A DNA stretch of 7,905 nucleotides. Origin: an uncultured Flavobacterium sp. GTDB taxonomy: Bacteria > Bacteroidota > Bacteroidia > Flavobacteriales > Flavobacteriaceae. The notes beneath the pieces are model-generated. The model searched no databases and was not told where the DNA came from. It saw nothing but the letters and a program-made list of their open reading frames with translations. The stretch covers positions 1 to 7,905 of the forward strand of contig NZ_CAMLMK010000117.1 in assembly GCF_946481155.1 (NCBI RefSeq), written 5' to 3'. The position numbers were made by a program, and so were the translations under genes. This document shows, in pieces, positions 1-6,307 of the stretch (positions within the stretch are counted from its first letter, which is position 1; each line of letters opens with the position of its first letter).

Positions 1-1741
1 TTTCTCTTTTATTAAGCGCGTTTAAAATGCTATATCTTAAATCTTCAATTTTCTTATCAGCCTGATTAAATGCCTGATAACTTTTAATATCAAGGATATT
101 TTTATATTCATCCAATTTATTTTTTTTAAAACTAATGCCTATTCTGCTAAACAATTTTTGATACAGAATGTAAATTTTCTTTATATCAATTTCAGAAAAT
201 ATAGGATTATTAAAGATTGCATATCTAGAACTATCTAAATCACTATTATCAGCACGGGTAATATAATAATATCGATTATTAGTTTTTGAATAAATTTTAC
301 ACAAAATTGTATTACAACTATCTTTCTCATTTTTGAGTTTATTTACTTTTTGTTCTTCAGTAAACCCACTAGGGAATATTTCTGTATTAAAATACTGAAT
401 TTCATACCCCTTTATATTAGTTAACGCATCTAAGAAAACCTGTCTCCTTCTATCAGCTTCTTCTTTATTTGTATCTTGAATAGGATTTGCATTCTGAATA
501 GACTGCATGTAATTGTCAATTCTACCAAACTCACTTTCAGGATTAGTTTCTTCGTTTAAAGTTAATTCATATCTATCTATATATTCAGTAGGAATTCCAA
601 TGTATTTTACTTCTTCATCGTCTTTTTTTAATTTCTCTATTTGAATTTGTGGTTTGTCCTCAAAAGAGAAATGTTTTTGATATAATTCTTCAACTAAGGC
701 TTTTCCATCTTTAGTTCCTGCTTCATTTGAAGATACGTGAGAATTAGAATTTGGTTTAGTGTTTCTTCGTGTATTTTCAACCCCTCCTGTTGAATTTGAA
801 TTGGAAGTATTATTTTTTCTATGATCTCCAAAAGGCGCATATTTAATTTTGTCATATGGAAAAGTTTCTAATGTATCGAGGATTTCGTTTACGAGAAAAT
901 ATTTTTTTCCGTTTATTTTAAAGACATTCCCTGAAACCATCATTTTAAAGGGATGATCTTGTGGAAAAATAGTTTTTATTGGTCTGTAATAACCTGAAAT
1001 ATTATTATTACTTAAAAGGCAGTCTTTAAATTCTTCAATACAATCAAATGCATTTTTAATAAATGCAATCCTGAATATACATTCTATTTCACTCTCAGAT
1101 AATCCCTTTTTTATTGCTAATAAAGCAACTCTTTCTCCTTTCTCATTAGTCTTGATAGAATCATTCCGAGTAGCATTAAAAAAAAGGTTATTATTAGTTC
1201 TTTCATTTTTTTCATCAATTGATAAAAAATCAAAAAATAATGCTTTACTCAATCGGGATCCTTTAAGAAAAAAATATCTAAATACCTCATGGGAAGGAAC
1301 CAAAAAGTAATCCATCAAAGAATCATGGGAAGCTATTTTGTGAGCATTAGAATATATAAATTTTGGATTTATATTATTTGCAATAAAATTATCTTTATCA
1401 ATAGTGGTAATATCTGAAGATTTATTATAACCCAAAAGCTTATATATTTTATCCGATTTAGATTTTAAATCATTTTCTGCTATAGATAATATTTTGGGAG
1501 TTCTAACGCTTTCATAAGCGGGTTTGATAATTTTATTTTTATCATCAACGACGGTTCCTATCACCTTCGTTAATAATAAATTGATATTATGATTTTCTTT
1601 GAATATCCGTTCAGGTTCAACTATACTTTGATAATAAACTTGAACTTCTAAGTTACGATTGCCTTTATAAATCATATCATCGATAAAATGTACTTTCTTA
1701 TGATTTAAAATATTGCAATCCTTATTTTGAATATCTGACAT
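1..1741 (-). CDS. Probable TnsE-like transposition protein, 3' end outside window (partial)
   Basis: Reading the minus strand from ATG at 1741, the frame stays open for 580 codons to the window edge, so the C-terminus is missing. No signal peptide or membrane segment is seen, so it should be cytoplasmic. Residues 147-169 carry VPSHEVFRYFF followed by GSRLSKALFF, and residues 274-290 read FKINGKKYFLVNEILDT. After a Ser/Asn-rich linker (about 308-342), residues 488-510 contain YYYITRADNSD and then a Ser/Phe segment. I recall this layout (a P..E.FR..F..SS.L..AL block, a 'V.EI' block, then an [EA]DxSD block) from TnsE-type proteins of Tn7-like elements, which direct transposition to replication-associated targets through DNA structure and the sliding clamp. 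That is memory-based recognition, not an alignment. The gene starts about 65 bp inside the element end and reads inward, and it is clearly more AT-rich than comM next to it. I saw no DDE transposase or ATPase motifs. The alternative is a cargo gene of unknown function. Confidence 0.45.
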   Translation of the reverse strand, partial: MSDIQNKDCNILNHKKVHFIDDMIYKGNRNLEVQVYYQSIVEPERIFKENHNINLLLTKVIGTVVDDKNKIIKPAYESVRTPKILSIAENDLKSKSDKIYKLLGYNKSSDITTIDKDNFIANNINPKFIYSNAHKIASHDSLMDYFLVPSHEVFRYFFLKGSRLSKALFFDFLSIDEKNERTNNNLFFNATRNDSIKTNEKGERVALLAIKKGLSESEIECIFRIAFIKNAFDCIEEFKDCLLSNNNISGYYRPIKTIFPQDHPFKMMVSGNVFKINGKKYFLVNEILDTLETFPYDKIKYAPFGDHRKNNTSNSNSTGGVENTRRNTKPNSNSHVSSNEAGTKDGKALVEELYQKHFSFEDKPQIQIEKLKKDDEEVKYIGIPTEYIDRYELTLNEETNPESEFGRIDNYMQSIQNANPIQDTNKEEADRRRQVFLDALTNIKGYEIQYFNTEIFPSGFTEEQKVNKLKNEKDSCNTILCKIYSKTNNRYYYITRADNSDLDSSRYAIFNNPIFSEIDIKKIYILYQKLFSRIGISFKKNKLDEYKNILDIKSYQAFNQADKKIEDLRYSILNALNKRE

Positions 1742-1760
1742 AAATCGCTATTTTGAATAT
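1717..1760 (-). repeat. 18-bp imperfect direct repeat at the start of the element's first gene
   Basis: On the minus strand ATATTCAAAATAGCGATT (1760-1743) recurs as ATATTCAAAATAAGGATT (1734-1717), 16 of 18 bases identical with starts 26 bp apart. The first copy begins just after the inner ATGAGAAAA repeat, and the second lies within the first codons of the TnsE-like gene. The pair could extend the array of transposase sites at this element end, or be an operator for autoregulation of the gene whose start it brackets. AT-rich sequence makes chance repeats more likely here, so confidence is moderate. Confidence 0.4.
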
Positions 1761-1761
1761 T

Positions 1762-1790
1762 TTTTCTCATTCACTTATGTATTTTCTCAT
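1762..1790 (-). repeat. Paired direct repeats, 20-bp period, probable transposase (TnsB-type) binding sites
   Basis: The nonamer ATGAGAAAA occurs on the minus strand at 1790-1782 and again at 1770-1762, exactly 20 bp apart. Similarity extends a few bases further as ATGAGAAAAtAcAT versus ATGAGAAAAaAtAT. Two DNA turns of spacing within the first 50 bp of a mobile element end is what TnsB/TniA/MuA-type transposases typically bind. The outer copy contains the TGA that ends the truncated comM reading frame. That these are binding sites is inferred from position and spacing only. Confidence 0.5.
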
Positions 1791-2668
1791 CGTCTCTTGT
1801 TTTTAACACTTCCTCCTCCAACAAGCGCTGCAGACGAAGCATTGTGATGCGGACTCCGGAACGGCCTCTGGTTCATCAATCCGGTTTCTTTTACTTTTCC
1901 GGCGACGCTGTGGATTTTGGTAGTTTCTAATGCTTCTTTCAATGTCATTGGCGGCAGGATGCTTGGTAAACGCTTGGCCAACATCGTCTTTCCTGCTCCC
2001 GGCGGTCCGATAAGTATTAGATTATGGCCGCCAGCCGCGGCAATTTCCATACAGCGTTTTATAGATTCCTGTCCGCGTACCTCCGCAAAGTCGAATTCGG
2101 GATAATCTAGTGTTTTGTAAAACTCTTCGCGGGTATTTATCACTGTGGGTTGCAACGTTCCTTTTCCTTCAAAGAAATCAATGACTTCCAAGACGTTTTC
2201 CACTCCGTAGACATCTAATCCTGCAACAATTGCGGCTTCTTTTACATTTTCTTTTGGAAGGAAAAAACCCTTATAACCCTCTTCTTTGGCTTTGATGGCG
2301 ATGGATAAGGCACCTTTTATGGGTTGTAAGCCTCCGTCAAGGGAAAGTTCTCCCATAATAATATACTTGGCAACTTCTTCGGTTTTGATTTGTCCGGTGG
2401 CTGCCAAAATTCCTACGGCAATGGTTAAATCATAAGCGGAACCTTCCTTCCTCAAATCGGCGGGCGCCATATTGATGGTTATCTTTTTTACCGGAAGTTG
2501 ATAACCGTTGTTTTTTAAGGCTGCAGCAATTCGGTAACTGCTTTCTTTTATGGCATTGTCGGGCAGTCCTACCAGATGGTACCCTACTCCTTTATCAATG
2601 TTTACCTCTACGGTAATGGTCGTGGCGTCTACTCCGAATACGGCGCTTCCAAATACTTTAACTAACAT
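1787..2668 (-). pseudogene. comM: comM 5' half, interrupted by the mobile element
   Basis: ComM/YifB is a hexameric AAA+ branch-migration helicase that helps integrate incoming DNA during natural transformation. The frame is 293 codons against roughly 500 for intact family members. Residues 1-170 form the N-terminal Lon-protease-like (ChlI) domain, opening MLVKVFGSAVFGVDA and containing NMAPADLRKEGSAYDL. The AAA+ domain starts at VRGQESIKR (197-205), with Walker A GPPGAGKT at 221-228 and the family motif RPFRSPHH at 268-275. Host sequence ends at ALVGGGS (281-287); the last six residues and the TGA come from the inserted element. Walker B (normally VLFLDELPEF), sensor residues, the arginine finger and the C-terminal domain are absent, so the product should not hydrolyse ATP. 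The remainder of comM should lie beyond the element, left of this window. Start ATG at 2668 matches the family's usual N-terminus. Confidence 0.92.
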
Positions 2669-2685
2669 GGCGTGTAAAATTTTAT

Positions 2686-2693
2686 CAAAAGTA
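2686..2693 (-). promoter_or_regulatory. Candidate -7 element for comM
   Basis: The minus strand carries TACTTTTG, a full match to the Bacteroidota -7 consensus TAnnTTTG, ending 17 nt upstream of the comM ATG. No clear TTG is seen at the -33 spacing, so the call rests on the -7 box and position. Because the comM fragment and the element's first gene share this strand, transcripts from here could run into the transposon. Confidence 0.35.
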
Positions 2694-2756
2694 GTATTTT
2701 ACTTATAAAAATAAAATTTCCTATGCAAAAATTATAAGCCAGCGTCTTAAATTTCT

Positions 2757-3641
2757 TTATTCAAGTGATAATTTTAATCCAAAAGCCATTCCAAACGGAA
2801 AGTTTTTCTCCATTTGTATATGAAAAATAGGGTCATTATTTCTGATTAGATGCCACTGATTGTTATCAAACGGATTTCTGAAATAGGTATTATAAGCTTG
2901 GGTTTCGGTGAACTTCATCAGATAAGGAAAAATATGTTCTTCATCGTTAAGCAAAAGTTCATCACTGTAGTCTTTCCAGCCTATAAATTCGATACCGAAA
3001 TAAAGTCCTTCCTGAGCAAAAACCAAAGGATTATCCAGGTTAATAAAATTATATTTTTCATCAATCTCCTTTTTTGGAATTTCAATAACCTGACTACTTA
3101 CGCTATTCTTTTGAGAATCATATACATTTAACTTAAACACACATTCCTTTATTTCTTCTTCCCCGATTGTACTTTCACTTCTTTGTAATTTAAGTGGAAA
3201 ACATACTGATTTTATTAAGCCATCCTTTTCATTTCCTTTTGGCTGGAGGAAAACAATATATTCAGATTTTGACAAGAAAACCATACCTTGTCTTGACTTG
3301 TTTTTAAAATTTCCTGATTCAATTATTTTTCGCTTTTTGGCATCAATAATTAATTCGGCTAAATTATTTGATTTCGGGCTTAATTTTATAGTATCCTTAA
3401 CTTCAGATAGTTTAAAACCGGTAGTTTCATAGGCAATACAACTAATCTGAACTTCATTAATATTATATTCAATCTCGAAAAATCCCTTCTCATTACTATA
3501 AGTGCCTTTACCCGAACCAAAACTGACCGTTGCATATGGAATCGGTTTGTTGTATTCCTTATCAATAATTATGAATTTCCTGGATTGAGAATAGATACAG
3601 GTACTTATTATAATCGATAGAATTATGTACAAGTTTTTCAT
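2757..3641 (-). CDS. Secreted protein with carboxypeptidase-regulatory-like domain
   Basis: The 294-residue product has a Sec signal peptide (MKNLYIILSIIISTCIYSQS, cleavage probably around residues 18-20). It is followed by a carboxypeptidase D regulatory-like beta-sandwich at about 22-105, recognised by KPIPYATVSF (32-41), SNEKGFFEI (49-57) and a following ISCIAYET strand. This domain is common in Bacteroidota cell-surface and TonB-linked proteins and is not itself a peptidase; no zinc-binding or catalytic residues are present. The C-terminal part (about 120-290), with GLYFGIEFIGW near 212-222, looks like a second beta-rich domain I cannot name. No TonB plug or barrel follows, so it is not a receptor. 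The preceding lipoprotein gene on the same strand is separated by a hairpin terminator, so this gene probably has its own promoter. The role is unknown, probably in the periplasm or at the outer membrane. Confidence 0.8.
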   Translation of the reverse strand: MKNLYIILSIIISTCIYSQSRKFIIIDKEYNKPIPYATVSFGSGKGTYSNEKGFFEIEYNINEVQISCIAYETTGFKLSEVKDTIKLSPKSNNLAELIIDAKKRKIIESGNFKNKSRQGMVFLSKSEYIVFLQPKGNEKDGLIKSVCFPLKLQRSESTIGEEEIKECVFKLNVYDSQKNSVSSQVIEIPKKEIDEKYNFINLDNPLVFAQEGLYFGIEFIGWKDYSDELLLNDEEHIFPYLMKFTETQAYNTYFRNPFDNNQWHLIRNNDPIFHIQMEKNFPFGMAFGLKLSLE

Positions 3642-3674
3642 TTCAGCTATTTAATTATGCGAAAATACAAATAA

Positions 3675-3700
3675 TGCTTCCTGATAAAAATCAGGAAGCA
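3675..3700 (-). terminator. Intrinsic terminator hairpin after the lipoprotein gene
   Basis: A perfect 11-bp inverted repeat (TGCTTCCTGAT and ATCAGGAAGCA, arms 3675-3685 and 3690-3700) encloses a 4-nt loop. On the minus strand it lies 12 nt after the stop of the lipoprotein gene and is followed by a T-rich stretch, so it should end that transcript before the next gene, which starts at 3641. Confidence 0.75.
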
Positions 3701-3712
3701 CTAAGCATTAAT

Positions 3713-4315
3713 TTATGGGCATCTAACTCCTACAATTTCAGTGTTTGAATATACCTCTACCCATAATACATAGAAATGTTGGGTTTGATTTTGGTAGCAC
3801 TGACCTCCTATCTGATAAATTTCCCCAGCTGTTTCACTGCTTCCAAAAAATCTTCTTCTTCCCAGTACATTAGGTGTTTCAGGAGTAAAACCGTCAATGG
3901 CGTAATTTGGATCTTTTGTTAAGTCATAAACAACTTTAGATATAATGCCACCATTTGATGTATAGTAATCTAAAGTCTTGTTTGTTTTGTCTTCAGAGAA
4001 ATAAACTACTTCATTAGTTTTTGTATCTTCAAGAAAGTATCCTTTCAAAGTTCCATCAAGAGTTACTTCTGAAAGCAAATAAGTATCTGAATCTTGTTTA
4101 TACGAAACAGTTTCTTCTACAACTTGAGAATCATCGTAAAGCTCACCCATCAAGTCTTTAAAATCTTCATAAACTTCTCCGGATTCTCTGCTGGTCAGTG
4201 AAGTGTTTTTAATTTGTGAAGCATTTTCAGTCTGCACATCATTGTCGTTACTGCAAGCAAATAACAGCAATGATACTATTGCAACTAATGCAATACCTTT
4301 AAACGTATTTTTCAT
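3713..4315 (-). CDS. Putative lipoprotein of unknown function
   Basis: The 200-residue product has a type II signal peptide: a Lys-containing N-region, a hydrophobic core (about 8-19) and the lipobox LFAC with the lipidated Cys at 21. The following SNDND is rich in Asp/Asn, as in the lipoprotein export signal that sends Bacteroidota lipoproteins to the outer face of the outer membrane. The mature part is acidic in its first half, with no domain I recognise. The C-terminal region has two cysteines (in GGQCYQ and VRCP near the end) that could form a disulfide. The gene is monocistronic: a candidate promoter and a 5' leader of about 90 nt with inverted repeats lie upstream, and a hairpin terminator lies downstream. 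The surface location is inferred from the signal sequence. Confidence 0.75.
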   Translation of the reverse strand: MKNTFKGIALVAIVSLLLFACSNDNDVQTENASQIKNTSLTSRESGEVYEDFKDLMGELYDDSQVVEETVSYKQDSDTYLLSEVTLDGTLKGYFLEDTKTNEVVYFSEDKTNKTLDYYTSNGGIISKVVYDLTKDPNYAIDGFTPETPNVLGRRRFFGSSETAGEIYQIGGQCYQNQTQHFYVLWVEVYSNTEIVGVRCP

Positions 4316-4336
4316 TGTTTTTAAAAATGTGTAAAT

Positions 4337-4351
4337 CCATTTTCTAAATGG
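4337..4351 (-). promoter_or_regulatory. Small inverted repeat in the lipoprotein gene leader
   Basis: CCATTT (4337-4342) and AAATGG (4346-4351) form a 6-bp stem with a 3-nt loop, about 20 nt upstream of the lipoprotein start codon. It could be a weak leader RNA hairpin affecting translation. In AT-rich DNA a stem this short can arise by chance. Confidence 0.2.
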
Positions 4352-4383
4352 TCTACTTGTTAATTATTAAATTTCTATTATAG

Positions 4384-4399
4384 TTTAAAGGCCTTTAAA
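4384..4399. promoter_or_regulatory. Perfect 16-bp palindrome, candidate operator
   Basis: TTTAAAGGCCTTTAAA is a perfect 16-bp palindrome located 7 bp downstream of the candidate -7 box of the lipoprotein gene, so close to or just past the transcription start. A dimeric repressor bound here would block initiation. The regulator is not identifiable from the window. Confidence 0.4.
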
Positions 4400-4406
4400 A
4401 CTAGTG

Positions 4407-4414
4407 CAAAGATA
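4407..4414 (-). promoter_or_regulatory. Candidate -7 element for the lipoprotein gene
   Basis: The minus strand reads TATCTTTG, a full match to TAnnTTTG, the Bacteroidota housekeeping -7 box. It implies a 5' leader of about 85 nt containing the 16-bp palindrome. A TTG at the proper upstream spacing is not evident. Confidence 0.4.
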
Positions 4415-4510
4415 ATTTTTGTAAGATTTACCTGTTGTGGTTTTTTCTCAGCAAATGTTAAGATTACTATCCCGAATATTGATTTTTGAAGCAATTAAAG
4501 ACCCACTGTT

Positions 4511-4555
4511 TTGGCATGTGTTTTTTTCCTAAATTTATCGAAAATATAAACACAT
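4511..4555 (+). promoter_or_regulatory. Candidate promoter region of the PH-domain gene, with flanking inverted repeat
   Basis: TTG (4511-4513) is followed after 16 bp by TAAATTTA (4530-4537), a near match to the Bacteroidota TTG/TAnnTTTG promoter with a mismatch at the final G. An 8-bp inverted repeat, ATGTGTTT (4516-4523) and AAACACAT (4548-4555), brackets the -7 position and ends 8 nt before the start codon. Both the promoter and a role for the repeat are tentative. Confidence 0.3.
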
Positions 4556-4563
4556 CATAAATT

Positions 4564-4941
4564 ATGGGATTATTCAACGCGATTATGGGCAACGCTTCGG
4601 AAGTAAGCGTTGAGAAAATTTCACAGGAATTTCAGCCGATCTTAATCAATGGGGAGCAAATTGAAAAAGCATTTAAATTGGTACGCGATATGTTTGTTTT
4701 CACCAACAAACGATTGATTTTAGTGGACAAACAGGGATTAACAGGATCGAAAGTAGATTATCAGTCAATTCCATATACCAGCATCAAGAAATTCTCAAAA
4801 GAAAGCGCAGGGTTGTTGGACCTGGATGCCGAATTAAAAATTTGGGTAACCGGAGAAGCGGCGCCAATCAAGAAGCAATTCGGAAAAGACAATAACATCA
4901 ACGAGGTATATCAGATATTAAGTCAGCATATCCTTAAATAG
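4564..4941 (+). CDS. Small bacterial PH-domain protein (bPH_1, YvbH-like)
   Basis: The 125-residue protein is almost entirely one pleckstrin-homology-like domain of the bacterial bPH_1 family (formerly DUF1696). The supporting pattern is an N-terminal helix, then GEQIEKAFKLVRDMFVFTNKRLILVDKQG at about 30-58 (the 'FTNKRLILVD' strand pair is typical), then SKVDYQSIPYTSIKKFSKES and a C-terminal helix (NEVYQILSQHIL). The length matches standalone family members. It has no signal peptide or membrane segment, so it should be cytosolic or a peripheral protein. The family's biochemical role is poorly defined and no ligand can be inferred. It is a single-gene transcription unit, ended by a strong terminator before the histidine kinase gene. 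Confidence 0.88.
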   Translation: MGLFNAIMGNASEVSVEKISQEFQPILINGEQIEKAFKLVRDMFVFTNKRLILVDKQGLTGSKVDYQSIPYTSIKKFSKESAGLLDLDAELKIWVTGEAAPIKKQFGKDNNINEVYQILSQHILK

Positions 4942-4950
4942 TTTAAAAAG

Positions 4951-4973
4951 CCGCTCAATGAGCGGTTTTTTTT
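4951..4973 (+). terminator. Intrinsic terminator of the PH-domain gene
   Basis: CCGCTC (4951-4956) and GAGCGG (4960-4965) form a GC-rich stem with a 3-nt loop, followed directly by eight T residues and preceded by a run of A. It begins 10 nt after the stop codon, a classic Rho-independent layout for the plus strand. Confidence 0.88.
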
Positions 4974-5093
4974 GATGAATATTTAACAAACTGAAAATCA
5001 ATATATTATAACGTAAATATCTTCCATATTCAACAAATAATTTCATTAATCTTCATAAATTTATATTGCTATTCCGGTATAAATAAAAGTGTA

Positions 5094-6293
5094 ATGAATA
5101 AAACGCTTCCCATAGAAGAAAAAAAGAGGCTGGAAGTTTTAAAAAGTTACGAAATATTAGACACAGACCCTGAAATCGAGTATGATGATATTACCTTTTT
5201 AGCTTCAAAAATATGCAGTTCAGCCATCGCAGCAATTACACTGATTGATGAAGACAGGGCTTGGGTCAAATCGAAAGTAGGGTTTGACCAGTATGATAGC
5301 TCTCGTGAATATTCCTTTTGTTCGCTTTCGATTACAAAACCTTCAGAAATTGTCAATATCCCGGATTTAAAAAAAGATGAAGAATTTAATGCTCTCAGTC
5401 AGTTAAACGGATTCGAGAATGGCGGTTTTTATGCCAGTGTCATTTTGAAGGATCCGACCGGTTTTGCGCTTGGCGTTTTGTGTGTAGTCGATCATGTACC
5501 AAAAGAATTAAACGAGGAGCAATTAAAATCGCTTAAAATTTTAGGCGGACAGGTTTGCAAATTACTCGAATTGCGTAAAAATAATTCTACTTTGACAAAA
5601 AACAATCAGCTTCTGAATTTAAAATACTCGGAATTAGAGCATTTTGCACGCGTCGTTTCCCATGATATAAAATCGCCTTTAAACAATATCATTTCCCTCA
5701 TAAATCTGTTAAAAGAAAACAATGCTGAAAAATTCGACGAAGTCGAGAACGAGTATCTGGACTATTTGACTGACTCGTCCTACCAGTTAAAGAATTATGT
5801 TGATGGCTTACTTAATTATTACAGGGGCGACACTATAAATGCGGCCAATAAAGAAGAAATCGTGGTTGCTGACGTAATACAGGAAATAATTACTACGCTT
5901 GATCCGCAGGGAGAATGCCAGTTTAAGATTCCGGATTGTTCTGTTAAAGTGAAATTCAACAAATCGGCACTGGAGCAGATCCTTTTGAATCTCATCAGCA
6001 ACGGAATCAAATACAATGATAAAAAACCAGTATGTATAGAAATCAATTGCGAAGAATCGGAAAATCACTTCTCTCTTTCGGTAAGAGATAATGGAAACGG
6101 TATTGAAACTGACAAATTAGATACCATTTTCTCATTTTTCACCACCCTGAATAAAAAAGACAGGTTCGGAAATTACGGAACAGGCATCGGATTAGCGACC
6201 GTTAAAAAAATTACGGAACACCTTAATGGCAAAATCACTGTTCATTCGATTCCAAATCAAGGAAGCGAGTTTATAATTACTTTTGAAAAATAA
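5094..6293 (+). CDS. GAF-domain sensor histidine kinase
   Basis: The 399-residue protein is a cytoplasmic two-component sensor kinase without transmembrane segments. The N-terminus LPIEEKKRLEVLKSYEILD followed by DPEIEYDDI is the typical opening of Bacteroidota GAF kinases, and the GAF domain spans about 25-160 (ITLIDEDRAWVKSKVG, then VLCVVDHVPKEL). A short helical linker (160-180) leads into HisKA with the phospho-accepting His190 in SHDIKSPLNN. The HATPase_c domain has an N-box (LLNLISNGIKYND, 298-309), G1 DNGNGI (332-337), an F-box around IFSFFTTL and G2 GTGIGL (362-367). All catalytic boxes are present, so it should autophosphorylate. No response regulator or receiver domain lies nearby, so it is an orphan kinase whose partner and signal are unknown. 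It starts about 150 bp after the PH-gene terminator, and no convincing promoter was seen. Its 3' end converges on the dsbD-like gene with only 14 bp between the stops. Confidence 0.92.
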   Translation: MNKTLPIEEKKRLEVLKSYEILDTDPEIEYDDITFLASKICSSAIAAITLIDEDRAWVKSKVGFDQYDSSREYSFCSLSITKPSEIVNIPDLKKDEEFNALSQLNGFENGGFYASVILKDPTGFALGVLCVVDHVPKELNEEQLKSLKILGGQVCKLLELRKNNSTLTKNNQLLNLKYSELEHFARVVSHDIKSPLNNIISLINLLKENNAEKFDEVENEYLDYLTDSSYQLKNYVDGLLNYYRGDTINAANKEEIVVADVIQEIITTLDPQGECQFKIPDCSVKVKFNKSALEQILLNLISNGIKYNDKKPVCIEINCEESENHFSLSVRDNGNGIETDKLDTIFSFFTTLNKKDRFGNYGTGIGLATVKKITEHLNGKITVHSIPNQGSEFIITFEK

Positions 6294-6307
6294 ACGGCTT
6301 CCCTTTT

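Larger units (their letters stand above)
1..1808. mobile_element. One end of a Tn7-like element inserted in comM (continues past window start)
   Basis: Homology to ComM stops abruptly after its conserved ALVGGGS motif (minus strand, codon AGT at 1810-1808). The next bases on the minus strand are TGTTAAAAACAAGAGACG; a 5' TGT is the usual first trinucleotide of Tn7, Tn5053 and Mu-type ends, which places the likely terminus at 1808. Two direct repeats exactly 20 bp apart lie just inside it, followed by a second repeat pair, resembling the arrays of TnsB sites at Tn7-like ends. Inward of this lies an AT-rich gene that looks TnsE-like. comM is the established target of the Tn7-related AbaR/Tn6022 islands in Acinetobacter. 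The other end, the tnsABC genes and the target duplication are not in the window, so the element family is an inference and the exact terminus may be off by a few bases. Confidence 0.6.

Noticed and set aside
1..1741. Simple insertion sequence with a DDE transposase as the cause of the comM break
   Set aside because: The gene next to the junction has no DDE, HUH or serine/tyrosine recombinase motifs that I can see, and the repeat-array end is atypical for a small IS. It cannot be fully excluded because the element is cut off.
1917..2105. Plus-strand open frame of 62 codons inside comM
   Set aside because: It is antisense to the strongly conserved Walker A region of ComM and has no recognisable features of its own.
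1787..2668. Treating this frame as a complete, naturally short Mg-chelatase-like protein
   Set aside because: Homology stops in the middle of the AAA+ domain, before Walker B, and the last six residues do not fit the family. A truncated comM is the better reading.
2850..3131. Plus-strand open frame of 93 codons
   Set aside because: It lies wholly antisense to the secreted carboxypeptidase-regulatory-like protein, whose frame has clear domain motifs.
2757..3641. Calling the secreted protein a carboxypeptidase
   Set aside because: Only the regulatory-like beta-sandwich is present, with no zinc ligands or peptidase catalytic residues.
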